DNA of 23,180 nt, taken from Candidatus Sumerlaeota bacterium. GTDB lineage: Bacteria > Sumerlaeota > Sumerlaeia > SLMS01. The position numbers and the translations under genes are program-made. The notes below the pieces were generated by a model, which made no database searches, was not told where the DNA came from, and saw only the letters and a program-made list of their open reading frames with translations. The stretch covers positions 1-23,180 of the forward strand of contig JADZDZ010000018.1 of the NCBI GenBank assembly GCA_020850785.1, read 5' to 3'. Below, piece by piece: positions 7,108-15,485 of this stretch (positions are counted from its first letter, which is position 1; each line of letters starts with the position of its first letter).

Positions 7108-8691
7108 TTGAAATACTTTAGCGATGTTTTGCGATCCCTGATTTTGGAACTTCGAGATAATCCAATTATTCGCTATGGCGCGCCGTTGCGAGGAGGGTTT
7201 GCGCGAAGAACTTTCATTTTTCTTCTGCTTCTATTGCCATTGGCGCTGGGTGGCGTGCAACTCTATGCGAGGCTGCAATCGATACCATCGTACTCATGGC
7301 CTCCCAGGCCATGGTGGCTAACTTGGTTTCATTGGTTGCACGGGCGGGAATGGGTCCCTTGCATTCTCAGTCTGGTCTTCTTTCTCTGCTTCGTTCGTGA
7401 CTACCGCCGTGTGGATCAGGCGGAGCAGTTGCTGCTGACGCGGATGAGTCGGGGAGAAATTGTTTTTGGTTGTTTGTTCTGGGGAGTGGTGATGGCAATG
7501 TATCCACTGCTCGTGGCATTGGTCACGGGGCTATTTCAACTGTGGATGATTGAAGACCCCCAGTCGAGTGCATTAGCGAGAAAGTTCATGTTTTATGGGT
7601 TGGTTGGCAATACGTCATTTGGGGTTTCTCTGAGTCTCGGCCAAATCCTGATGAGCGGGGTGGTGACGCTGGCATGTGTCATCAATGGATGGATACACGG
7701 GCGACAACATCCCTTTATATTGATACTCACCTGTACCGCGAAAATCTGGGTGCTGATAAATTTAAGTGATTTGTTACTTCGAGTGCTTCTGAAGGAAAAC
7801 CAGAGGTATGGGACAATGGAAGGTGCATCCGCCATTATTTGTGGAACAAGTATCACAACCTTTGCCATGGTTGCTTGGCTCCTGTGGCGGGCGGGGCGCA
7901 TGTGGTCGGTGGCTGCGTTCTTCGCGGAGTGCGATCCCGTGGATTTCATTCGCAGGCACTGGCTGGCGCGGGAACGGGCGGCAAGGAAGTTTGCAAAAGG
8001 AGCCTTGCGCGAAGGGAAGAAACGCTTTGCAAGGCGGTTGATGGGCGACCTGAGTCCCACGCTGGTTTACGCGATGCTGGGGGGCGCGGCGGCGTTTCTG
8101 GCGATGAGCTTCCTCGCGCTTTCGGGGCACGTGGAGGGGGCACTGGTGTTGTGTGCGTTGGCGGGAGTTCTGTCGCTGTTCCTGCGGGAGCATCTGGGAG
8201 GCAAGCGCTACGCGGTGATTTCCGGCGGGCTGCGCCACTCAATGCGCTGGCGGTACGTCGTCTTGATCGTCCCAATTCTGTCGGTGTTGTTATTTCTGAT
8301 GAAGATGGGAGAGTCTATTTATGACGACGCCTTCCTTACCTCAAACATTAGCGCGGTCGTCCTCATGATGACGCTGGCGCTTTTCATGACGGCTTCGCGC
8401 GGCGGGGGGAAGAAGTTGAGAATCGCGGCGGTGGTGTTTGGGAGTTTTCTTGTGCTTTCGCTGGCCTGTCTTGCGCTTGGGGAGTTTGGGAAGAGTTTGG
8501 CGGCTATTCTTTCCACGATGCTGACGGGCACATCGGTGGTGCTGATGAACATGCTGTTTGCGGGACTTGGAAGCGCATTGATGCAGGAAATTCACGAATC
8601 CGAAGTCATCGATCACCCCGTGGGCATGTTGTCGAGCGATACGCCGCCGGCGGACGTGGCGGATGTTATCGCGGCGGCGCAGGTAAAGTGA
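7108..8691 (+). CDS. Polytopic membrane protein, ABC-2-like permease
   Basis: 527 residues from TTG 7108, supported by GGAAGGTGA at 7092-7100. About twelve hydrophobic segments are visible, at roughly 35-54, 83-97, 118-147, 171-195, 202-228, 242-262, 318-338, 343-359, 383-400, 410-429, 438-457 and 463-490. A basic cytoplasmic stretch (283-312) separates two groups of six. The N-terminal NPIIRYGAPLRG and the segment EQLLLTRMSRGEIVFG before the third hydrophobic stretch resemble the NPxxxRExR and LLLTPLSxxEIVLGK patterns of ABC-2-type export permeases, so I infer a permease half. No ATPase lies beside it; the nearest is the ATPase domain fused to the RND protein at ~14184-15232. G+C is about 37-58% in lines before ~7870 and about 65% after it, a change inside the gene. 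It ends one base before the yqeY stop codon, tail to tail. Confidence 0.6.
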   Translation: MKYFSDVLRSLILELRDNPIIRYGAPLRGGFARRTFIFLLLLLPLALGGVQLYARLQSIPSYSWPPRPWWLTWFHWLHGREWVPCILSLVFFLCFVRDYRRVDQAEQLLLTRMSRGEIVFGCLFWGVVMAMYPLLVALVTGLFQLWMIEDPQSSALARKFMFYGLVGNTSFGVSLSLGQILMSGVVTLACVINGWIHGRQHPFILILTCTAKIWVLINLSDLLLRVLLKENQRYGTMEGASAIICGTSITTFAMVAWLLWRAGRMWSVAAFFAECDPVDFIRRHWLARERAARKFAKGALREGKKRFARRLMGDLSPTLVYAMLGGAAAFLAMSFLALSGHVEGALVLCALAGVLSLFLREHLGGKRYAVISGGLRHSMRWRYVVLIVPILSVLLFLMKMGESIYDDAFLTSNISAVVLMMTLALFMTASRGGGKKLRIAAVVFGSFLVLSLACLALGEFGKSLAAILSTMLTGTSVVLMNMLFAGLGSALMQEIHESEVIDHPVGMLSSDTPPADVADVIAAAQVK

Positions 8692-9150
8692 TCATCCGCC
8701 GAGCTTGGATTTCACGCGGCCCTGAATTGAGTTGCTGTCGAACGGTTTGCCGGTGGCCTTGAGGGCCTTCATGAGGCCGCCCATGACCTTGCCGATGTCC
8801 TTGGCGGAGGTGGCACCGCTGGCGGCGAGAGCCTTGTCGATTTCCGCGTCAATTTCCGTATCGGTGAGCGCAGCGGGAAGAAACTCCATGATGATGGCGA
8901 GTTCGGCCTCCTCCTTGGCGGCCAGCACCGCGTTGCCGGCGCTGCGGAAGGATTCGATGGAATCGCGGCGCTGTTTGGCGGCGGCGGTGAGGAGGGCCTT
9001 CACGGTCTCGTCATCGAGTACGGTGCCGACCTTTTCCTTCTCCTTCTTCAGCAATTCCGCCTGAATCATGCGAAGGGCGGAGGTGCGCACCTCGTTGCGG
9101 GCGATCATGGAGGCTTTCAGGTCGGCGCGAATTTTTTCAGCGATGGACAT
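8692..9150 (-). CDS. yqeY: GatB/YqeY domain protein
   Basis: 152 residues from ATG 9150, with GAGGAG at 9162-9167 (minus strand) as ribosome binding site. The whole protein is the YqeY domain: MSIAEKIRADLKASMIARNE, RTSALRMIQAELLKKEKEK, AAKQRRDSIESFRSAG, EEAELAIIMEFLPAALTDTEI, KDIGKVMGGLMKALKATGKP, closing with VKSKLGG. This domain is related to the tRNA-binding tail of GatB amidotransferase subunits; the stand-alone protein has no settled function and may assist tRNA-dependent amidation. The same frame is open 80 codons further upstream, but that part is unrelated to the family. It diverges from clpX; the ~165-base gap holds a candidate clpX promoter and an inverted repeat. Confidence 0.92.
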   Translation of the reverse strand: MSIAEKIRADLKASMIARNEVRTSALRMIQAELLKKEKEKVGTVLDDETVKALLTAAAKQRRDSIESFRSAGNAVLAAKEEAELAIIMEFLPAALTDTEIDAEIDKALAASGATSAKDIGKVMGGLMKALKATGKPFDSNSIQGRVKSKLGG

Positions 9151-9216
9151 GCGGCGGTGGCTCCTCTGTTGATATGAAGGATGATTGATGAGCGGGAAAT
9201 CGCCGGTGCGCGGCAA

Positions 9217-9245
9217 GTGAAAGGACACAACAGGAACATTTTCAC
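9217..9245. promoter_or_regulatory. Inverted repeat GTGAAA-N17-TTTCAC upstream of clpX, possible operator
   Basis: GTGAAA at 9217-9222 and TTTCAC at 9240-9245 are exact reverse complements with 17 bases between them, directly before the candidate -35 box at 9251. The position fits an operator or activator site for the yqeY/clpX divergent region. Six-base arms can occur by chance, so certainty is low. Confidence 0.25.
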
Positions 9246-9250
9246 GTTGC

Positions 9251-9279
9251 TTGATAAGCATGAAGTTGCATACTATGGT
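9251..9279 (+). promoter_or_regulatory. Candidate sigma70-type promoter for clpX
   Basis: TTGATA (9251-9256) matches the -35 consensus in five of six bases; TATGGT (9274-9279) matches the -10 consensus in four of six; the spacer is 17 bases. Transcription would begin near 9286, about 30 bases before the preferred clpX start at 9317, which also argues against the earlier in-frame ATGs at 9260 and 9275. Confidence 0.45.
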
Positions 9280-9316
9280 CGCAGGTTTGACGACGGAAGG
9301 ACGACGAGTTTCCAAC

Positions 9317-10591
9317 ATGCGGCTTAAGTGCTCTTTTTGCGGACGGGACCAACACCAGGTAAAAACCCTGTTCAAGGGGCTTACCAACAAGGAAACGCTG
9401 GGCAGCGTTTACATCTGCGATGAGTGCGTGCTGACGTGCCATGACCGCCTGAAGCGTGACGAACTGACGAAGGTGGAGGAAGAGGGCGCGGAAAGCGTTC
9501 CGAGCGCGAAGCGGCTCCCCACGCCGGCGGAAATCAAGAGCGAATTGGACAAGTTTGTCATCGCGCAGGAGCATCCCAAGCGAACGCTGTCCGTGGCGGT
9601 GTACAACCACTTCAAGCGCCTGAATTCGGCGGTGGTGGAAGGGAAGGAACGGGTCGAGATTTTCAAGTCCAACATCCTGATGATCGGGCCGACGGGAAGC
9701 GGGAAGACGCTGCTGGCGCAGACGCTGGCGCGGATCCTCGAAGTCCCCTTCGCCATCGCCGACGCGACGTCGCTGACGCAGGCGGGCTACGTGGGCGAGG
9801 ACGTGGAGAACATCCTGCTGCGACTTCTGCAGGCGGCCAACGGCGACGTGGAGAAGGCGCAGCGCGGCATCGTCTACATCGACGAGATCGACAAGATCGC
9901 AAAGACCTCCCACAATGTTTCCATCACGCGCGACGTGAGCGGCGAGGGGGTGCAGCAGGCGCTCCTGAAAATTCTGGAAGGAACGATTGCGAACGTGCCG
10001 CCGACGGGCGGGCGCAAGCATCCGCATCAGGACTACATCAAGATCGACACGACGAACATCCTGTTCATTGCGGGCGGCGCGTTCAACGGACTGGTGGACA
10101 TCATCCGCCGCCGGGTGACGCAGCGCACGATGGGCTTCGGCGCGGACGTGAAGGCAAAGAATGAGGAGGACGTCGGAGAAATTCTTGGCAAGGTGGAGTA
10201 TCGCGACCTGCTGAAATTCGGCATGATTCCCGAATTCATCGGGCGCTTCCCGCTGCTGACGACGCTGGATCAGCTTGGCGAGGAGGAGTTGATGACGATC
10301 CTGACGGAACCACGCAATGCGATCACGAAGCAGTATCGTCGCCTCTTTGAAATGGATGACGTGCTGCTGGAATTCGACGAGGCGGCGTTGCGCGCGGTGG
10401 CAAAGCAGGCGATCGAATTGCAGACGGGGGCGCGCGGGCTTCGCGCGATTCTGGAATCGGCAATGCTGGACATCCAGTTCACGCTTCCCACGAAGGCGGA
10501 AAACATTTCCGAAGTTCGCATCACGGAGGACGTGGTACGGAATCACGCAGAGCCGGTTTACGTGCTGAGGGAGAAGAAGGAAAGCGCGTAA
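9317..10591 (+). CDS. clpX: ATP-dependent Clp protease ATP-binding subunit ClpX
   Basis: 424 residues from ATG 9317. The AAA+ unfoldase recognises tagged proteins and feeds them to ClpP. An N-terminal zinc finger has Cys 5, 8, 34 and 37. Walker A is GPTGSGKT (124-131), pore loop GYVG (157-160), Walker B IVYIDE (185-190), FIGRFP (308-312) and sensor 2 GARGLRAI (371-378). The ClpP-docking IGF loop appears as MGF (272-274, RTMGFGADV), a conservative change at its first residue. The frame is open upstream to TTG 9251, but the zinc finger usually starts within a few residues of the Met and a promoter overlaps that part, so 9317 is preferred. No clpP or trigger factor gene is adjacent, unlike many bacteria. 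It is followed by two hairpins, the second a good intrinsic terminator. Confidence 0.96.
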   Translation: MRLKCSFCGRDQHQVKTLFKGLTNKETLGSVYICDECVLTCHDRLKRDELTKVEEEGAESVPSAKRLPTPAEIKSELDKFVIAQEHPKRTLSVAVYNHFKRLNSAVVEGKERVEIFKSNILMIGPTGSGKTLLAQTLARILEVPFAIADATSLTQAGYVGEDVENILLRLLQAANGDVEKAQRGIVYIDEIDKIAKTSHNVSITRDVSGEGVQQALLKILEGTIANVPPTGGRKHPHQDYIKIDTTNILFIAGGAFNGLVDIIRRRVTQRTMGFGADVKAKNEEDVGEILGKVEYRDLLKFGMIPEFIGRFPLLTTLDQLGEEELMTILTEPRNAITKQYRRLFEMDDVLLEFDEAALRAVAKQAIELQTGARGLRAILESAMLDIQFTLPTKAENISEVRITEDVVRNHAEPVYVLREKKESA

Positions 10592-10603
10592 GAAATGCGG
10601 GCG

Positions 10604-10620
10604 TGCCGGGAACCCCGGCA
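10604..10620 (+). terminator. Short hairpin just after clpX
   Basis: TGCCGGG (10604-10610), a three-base loop AAC, and CCCGGCA (10614-10620) form a perfect 7-bp stem 13 bases after the clpX stop. No T-run follows. It stands before the stronger terminator at 10639 and may add to it or protect the transcript end. Confidence 0.4.
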
Positions 10621-10638
10621 GTCCATTGATGAATTCGG

Positions 10639-10671
10639 TCGGGCGTCCTGAAAGGGGCGCCCGATCCTTTT
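10639..10671 (+). terminator. Intrinsic terminator of clpX
   Basis: Ten-pair stem TCGGGCGTCC (10639-10648) with GGGCGCCCGA (10655-10664), one G-U pair, a six-base loop, then TCCTTTT. This ends the clpX transcript and separates it from the RND-ABC gene, which therefore needs its own promoter in 10672-10786; none is obvious there. Confidence 0.8.
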
Positions 10672-10786
10672 GCGCGGGGAATGTCCGTCACGCCCTGCGG
10701 CAAATCCACCCAAACGCTTATCGATTGAACCGCAGGGGAAATTCGGCTGTCTGTTGCCGGTATTTCCTGCCCACAAGGTTCGCTGA

Positions 10787-13700
10787 GTGAAACTTACTGC
10801 GCTGGCGGTTGGCCGTCCGATCACAACGCTGATGACCTTTCTGGTGATCATCGCGCTGGGGGCGGTCGCGTATCTGCGCCTGCCGGTTCAACTTCTGCCG
10901 GACATCACGTTGCCGCGTATTGGTATTTATGCGCAGAGCGACCGTTCCACCGAGGACAATCTGGAGGAGATCACGAAGAAGGTGGAGGCGATCGTCGCGG
11001 ACATGCGCGGCGTGAAGCAGATTCGTTCCAACACGCGCGCGGGAAGCGTGTGGGTGACGGCGGAGTTTGAATTTGGAACCGACATTCAATATGCGGTGGC
11101 GGACCTGAATGAGCGGTTGGCGAGCTTCCGTGAATCGCTGCCGGACAGGCGCGCATCGATCAACGCGTTCCCTTTTTCCACGGATGATTTTCAAGCAACC
11201 TACATGTGGCTGGCAGTGCGCGGCGAGGGGGATCAGGCAACGCTGTTCAAGACCGCGTCCGACCGCATTGAAACAAGCCTGAAGGCGATCAACGGCGTTT
11301 CCAACGTGCAGGTGGAGGGCGTCGTGAATGATTCCGTTGAGGTGAACATCGAGCCCGATCTGCTGACGGCGTATCGGCTTGATTTCGGAAGCGTGCTGAA
11401 TCGCGTGCAGGCGGCGGCGAGCGATGACACCTACCTGGGGCGGTTGCGCGTGCCGGGGGAGACGCACTTCGTCCGCGTTGCCGATCGCGTGAAAACACCG
11501 GAGGAATTGGCGGAAATCGTCGTGGATGGAAAGGGGTTGGTGCGGCTGAAGGACGTCGCAAAAATCCTGACGGGAAAGACGTCGCAATGGGTGAGCCGCT
11601 CCAACGGAAAGAGCGCGATCTCCATCAGCATCGAACGCGAGGCGGGACGAAACCTGATCGAACTGGCGGCGGCGACGCGCAAGCGCGTGGAGGAGATCAA
11701 CAGGACGCTGCCACCGGGGATTGAACTGACGATTGAGGAGGACCTGGCGAAGTACGTGGAGAAGGCCATCGCGCAGGTGAAGCATCTGGCGTTCACGGGC
11801 GCACTGCTGGCGCTGATCGTGCCGCTGGTCTTCTTCCGGTCAATTCGCGTGGCACTGATTATTTTTTTGTCGGTGCCAATTTGCCTGATCTCCGTGTTCA
11901 ACCTGTTTCTGGCGATGGGGATGTCGATCAACATTTTCTCCATCGTGGGATTGGCGTTGGGCGTGGGAATGCTGGTGGATAATTCCATCGTGGTGGTGGA
12001 GAACACATTCCGGCTCTACAACGCGGGGGCTTCGCCATGGGAGGCGGCGCGCAACGGCGGAACGGAGGTGGGGCGCGGGTTGTTTGCCTCAACGCTGACG
12101 TCGACGGTGGTGTTCGTTCCGCTGGCGTTCCTTGATGGCGAGTTCAAGTTGATCGTGAAGGAACCGACGCTGGCAATGGTGTTCCCGTTGCTGTTGTCGC
12201 TGCTGGTGGCGCTGACGCTGGTGCCGGTGTTCACATACTTTGTCCTGAAGAGAAAAAAACGGAAGAGCGAACGTCGCACACGCCTGCCGCTGCCGCTGCG
12301 CGCGTACGGGAAGGTTCTGAAGTCGGCGATGCGCCACCGCGCGCGCGTGGTGTTTTTGGTGGTGACGGCGGTCGCGTTCACCTGGCTGGAAAGTTGCAAC
12401 CGCATCCGGCAGACCTCCTATTCGGAGCGCGCGAATGGGGACTATGTGAGCTTGTATTTTCAGGCTCCCCGTGGTTCCAAGCTGGCGGAGGTGGATGCAA
12501 TTGCATCGGCGATTGAGAAGCGTTTGGCGCAGCGCAAGAATGTGAGGACGTTCTACGTTTCCTTCAATTCGGACGGGGGAAACATTGGCCTGCGATTGTT
12601 GCCGCGTGATGAGCGCGAAGGGCGCGAGTCCACCTTGGATATCGAAAGGACGATCATCGATTTCATCGGTCCGATACCGGGGGCGGAAATTTCTCGGCAG
12701 CGTTTTGACGTGCCGCTGATGCAGGATTCGATCAACCTGGGACAGCAGGGCACGCTGGAGCTTAAGGGGCTGGAACTAACGACGGTGCAGGCCTACGCGG
12801 AGCGACTGATTGAAGCGCTTCGCACGCATCCGGACATCACGAACGCGCGGTTGCAGGAGGAGCGCGACAATCCCGTTTATCTGGCATTGATGGATCGCGA
12901 CAAATCGCGCGTGTTCGGCGTGAATTCGCAGATGATGGGGCAGTACGTGGGGGCGACGCGTTCCAGCGGAACCATCTCCTCGCTGCAATTGGTGGATGGG
13001 GAGCATCGCACGGATGTGGCCTTCACGATTTCCGAGGCGGAGGGGGAGACGCTGGATTCGGTGAAGGACATGAACGTATTCAGCCCCGGCTTCGGCTCGG
13101 TTCCCCTTGGCGACCTGATGCGCTTTCAAGTCTCGCAGACACAGGCGATGATCAGGCGCGTGGACCGGCAGTCCAGCGTGACGATGATCTACTACTACAA
13201 GATGGGGGCGAATCCGACAACCCTGAAGGATGACATCAAGAAGATCATCGCGGCACTTCCGAATCCCGGCGGGGTGATTGCGGAGTTCACCGGCGAGGAG
13301 CAGCGCGTGGACAAGCGCGAATCGCAGTTCCTGTTCCTTGTGGTCGCGGGGATGGTGCTGGTGTACGTGGTGATGGCCTCGGTGTTTGAGAGCTACTGGG
13401 TGCCATTCGTGATTATCGCCACGAATCCGCTGATGCTGATCGGGATCGTGTGGGCGCTGGATTGGACGAAGCTGCCGATGGATGACCTCGCGGCGTTCGG
13501 AATCATCCTGCTGATCGGCCTCGCGGTGAACAACGGAATCGTCATGATGGATCGCGCGCTGACGCTGCAACGTTCGGGCATTTCCCGCACGCGGGCGGTG
13601 TTCGACGCGGCCATCACGCGCCTGCGGCCGATCGCGATGACATACCTGACCACGGTGATCGGCCTGCTGCCGATGGCGATGGCGGGCGATGAAGGGGACC

Positions 13701-15232
13701 AGTGGCGCCCCGTGGCGGTGGTGATCATCGGTGGTTTGTCCAGCGCGACGATCCTGACGGTGATCGTGCTTCCCTGCTTCTACCTGATCGGCGACGACTT
13801 CGTGCGCTGGGCGCGCGCGCCGTTCCTGAACTTCCTGAAGGTCTGTTTCGAGGTGGTGGAGGGATTTGGCAATCTGGTGCTGCATCCGGTGATGGTGCTG
13901 AAGCGCAGGATGCCGTTCATTCCGAGTCTGTGGCCGTTTCTGGCGTCGGTGTTCCTCATCGCGATGGAGGTGCTGCGCACGCCGTTGCGGCTGCTGTGGA
14001 AGCTGCCGGCGGATGTTGTCTATACACTGCTGGTGATTGTCCGCGGAAGGGGCTGGGTGGCGAAGCCAAAGGCCCCGCGCGTGACGCTGTTCCAGCGCGT
14101 GCGAGCCTGGTGGCGGCGTCGGCGAAACAAGCGGGAAACGGAGGCCGACGTCGTGCTGCCACCCATCGCCCATGAGCAGCCCGCGACGATCGAATTGCGG
14201 AATTTGCAGGTGATTTTCGCGCCGATGGGGCTGAATGCCATTCGCGCCCGGTTGCCGGAAAAATTCCGCGGCGGGCGGAAGCGCGAGGACTTCGGTGTTC
14301 ATGCGCTGGATGGCGTGGCGCTGAAAATGGAGCGCGGATTGTTCGGCCTTCTGGGGCCGAATGGCGCGGGGAAGACGACGCTGCTGCGTTGCGTGGCGGG
14401 GCTGCTGGAGCCGACGCGCGGTGCGGTGCGGCTGTTTGGAATTTCTCACCACGATGCGCCGCATCAACTGGCGCCGCTGATCGGCTACCTTCCCCAGACG
14501 CACGGTCATTATGAGTGGATGACGCTCCACGACTACCTGATGTATTTCGCGACGCATACGGCACTTACGGTGCAGAAGGCGCGCTCCACGGAGCCCGCTG
14601 GGAGTCTGCTGCGCGCGCGGCTGGAGGCGTTGGCGGCGCTGGAGAATCCGCAGTCGCGCCGCGAGGCGGTGATTGCCGCCGTGGAGGAAGTGAACCTGAT
14701 CGATGCGCTGCACCAGAGGATCGGATCATTTTCCGGCGGCATGAAACAGCGTGCGGGAATCGCGCGCATTCTGCTGCAGAGCCCGCCGATCCTGATCGTT
14801 GACGAGCCGACCGCGGGCCTTGATCCCGTGGAGCGCATGAACGTGAGGCTGCTGCTGGCGCGGTTGGCGGAAAAGCGATTGGTGATTTTTTCCACGCACA
14901 TTGTGGAGGACCTTGAACAGAGTTGCAGCGAGATTGCGATTCTCGACAAGGGGCGGTTGATCTATCACGGATCGCCGATGGCGTTGCGGGAATCCTGGAG
15001 CGGCAGGATTTGGGACGTGATGGCGGGGCTGGAGGAATCAGAGGAGGCGCTTCGCGAACGGGTGGAAAAGGCGCAGGCAAAAGTGCTGTTCGAGATCGTC
15101 CGCGAGCAGCGCATCGGGGTGCGGGTCTATTCGTCGCGGATGGCGGCGGCGGGGGGCGGGGCGATTCCAACGCTGGAAGAGTCGCTGCTGGCCACGCTGA
15201 GGACGCGCGGGGACGAACGCATCGGAAGGTAG
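10787..15232 (+). CDS. RND (HAE1-type) efflux permease fused to an ABC-2-type ATPase domain
   Basis: 1481 residues, GTG start at 10787 (AAGGTT nearby; MKLTALAVGRPITTLMTFLV resembles the usual RND N-terminus). Residues 1-~1005 form a full RND permease: first membrane segment ~12-30, porter domain, segments 2-6 (~333-485), segment 7 (~518-535), second porter domain, segments 8-12 (~855-1000). In segment 4 the AcrB Asp pair reads D398-N399 (GMLVDNSIVVVEN); in segment 10 the AcrB Lys position is N915 (GLAVNNGIVMMD), as in the VDN/VNN subgroup. Two further hydrophobic stretches (~1047-1063, 1073-1085) and a basic linker lead to an ABC ATPase from ~1133: Walker A GPNGAGKTT (~1190), signature FSGGMKQR (~1313), Walker B ILIVDEPTAGLDP (~1335), STHIVED H-loop (~1370), and a tail with IPTLEESLL as in ABC-2 ATPases. 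No adaptor, TolC or permease gene is adjacent. The frame is continuous. Confidence 0.9.
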   Translation: MKLTALAVGRPITTLMTFLVIIALGAVAYLRLPVQLLPDITLPRIGIYAQSDRSTEDNLEEITKKVEAIVADMRGVKQIRSNTRAGSVWVTAEFEFGTDIQYAVADLNERLASFRESLPDRRASINAFPFSTDDFQATYMWLAVRGEGDQATLFKTASDRIETSLKAINGVSNVQVEGVVNDSVEVNIEPDLLTAYRLDFGSVLNRVQAAASDDTYLGRLRVPGETHFVRVADRVKTPEELAEIVVDGKGLVRLKDVAKILTGKTSQWVSRSNGKSAISISIEREAGRNLIELAAATRKRVEEINRTLPPGIELTIEEDLAKYVEKAIAQVKHLAFTGALLALIVPLVFFRSIRVALIIFLSVPICLISVFNLFLAMGMSINIFSIVGLALGVGMLVDNSIVVVENTFRLYNAGASPWEAARNGGTEVGRGLFASTLTSTVVFVPLAFLDGEFKLIVKEPTLAMVFPLLLSLLVALTLVPVFTYFVLKRKKRKSERRTRLPLPLRAYGKVLKSAMRHRARVVFLVVTAVAFTWLESCNRIRQTSYSERANGDYVSLYFQAPRGSKLAEVDAIASAIEKRLAQRKNVRTFYVSFNSDGGNIGLRLLPRDEREGRESTLDIERTIIDFIGPIPGAEISRQRFDVPLMQDSINLGQQGTLELKGLELTTVQAYAERLIEALRTHPDITNARLQEERDNPVYLALMDRDKSRVFGVNSQMMGQYVGATRSSGTISSLQLVDGEHRTDVAFTISEAEGETLDSVKDMNVFSPGFGSVPLGDLMRFQVSQTQAMIRRVDRQSSVTMIYYYKMGANPTTLKDDIKKIIAALPNPGGVIAEFTGEEQRVDKRESQFLFLVVAGMVLVYVVMASVFESYWVPFVIIATNPLMLIGIVWALDWTKLPMDDLAAFGIILLIGLAVNNGIVMMDRALTLQRSGISRTRAVFDAAITRLRPIAMTYLTTVIGLLPMAMAGDEGDQWRPVAVVIIGGLSSATILTVIVLPCFYLIGDDFVRWARAPFLNFLKVCFEVVEGFGNLVLHPVMVLKRRMPFIPSLWPFLASVFLIAMEVLRTPLRLLWKLPADVVYTLLVIVRGRGWVAKPKAPRVTLFQRVRAWWRRRRNKRETEADVVLPPIAHEQPATIELRNLQVIFAPMGLNAIRARLPEKFRGGRKREDFGVHALDGVALKMERGLFGLLGPNGAGKTTLLRCVAGLLEPTRGAVRLFGISHHDAPHQLAPLIGYLPQTHGHYEWMTLHDYLMYFATHTALTVQKARSTEPAGSLLRARLEALAALENPQSRREAVIAAVEEVNLIDALHQRIGSFSGGMKQRAGIARILLQSPPILIVDEPTAGLDPVERMNVRLLLARLAEKRLVIFSTHIVEDLEQSCSEIAILDKGRLIYHGSPMALRESWSGRIWDVMAGLEESEEALRERVEKAQAKVLFEIVREQRIGVRVYSSRMAAAGGGAIPTLEESLLATLRTRGDERIGR

Positions 15233-15394
15233 CCGCGCGGCGCCGCCCATGTGGGAGTTCGTCGTCATGGAATTGCGCGGGAAAGCTGCGGATTGCGACC
15301 CCGCCTCCTTGGGGAAAAGCCTGAGGGGAAACGTCCCGTGGATGGCGGCCCCCCGACCCCATCAGGAGTCACGCGATTGCCGCAGGCAAAGGCG

Positions 15395-15424
15395 TTGACA
15401 CTACCGCTTTTGGACAATGATCAT
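15395..15424 (+). promoter_or_regulatory. Candidate sigma70-type promoter for the J-domain/Hsp70 pair
   Basis: A perfect TTGACA (15395-15400), an 18-base spacer, and GATCAT (15419-15424), which matches the -10 consensus in four of six positions including its second and last bases. It lies about 60 bases before the preferred start at 15486. The rest of the 253-base gap from 15233 shows no gene and no clear terminator for the RND-ABC gene. No full CIRCE operator is present. Confidence 0.5.
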
Positions 15425-15485
15425 AGCACTTTCAAGCGGCGCGCCTTCCCCAACGATTGAGGTTGGGCTGGTGTGGGGTAGACGG

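Noticed and set aside
6647..7111. Short open frames of 77 and 65 codons in the 545-base gap
   Set aside because: They run through the repeats and hairpins, have no motif, and lack good ribosome binding sites.
9151..9390. Longer yqeY reading frame starting at 9390
   Set aside because: The upstream 80 codons run through the clpX promoter region and into clpX, and MSIAEKIRADL at 9150 with GAGGAG is a normal YqeY start.
12776..14713. Long open frame of 645 codons on the minus strand inside the RND-ABC gene
   Set aside because: It is antisense to a gene with clear RND and ABC motifs. Its translation is rich in Arg, His and Gln, as expected for the complement of GC-rich codons, and it has no domain.
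15419..15440. Possible CIRCE heat-shock operator before the J-domain gene
   Set aside because: Only a TAGCACTT-like half is present (near 15425); the inverted GAGTGCTAA half is missing.
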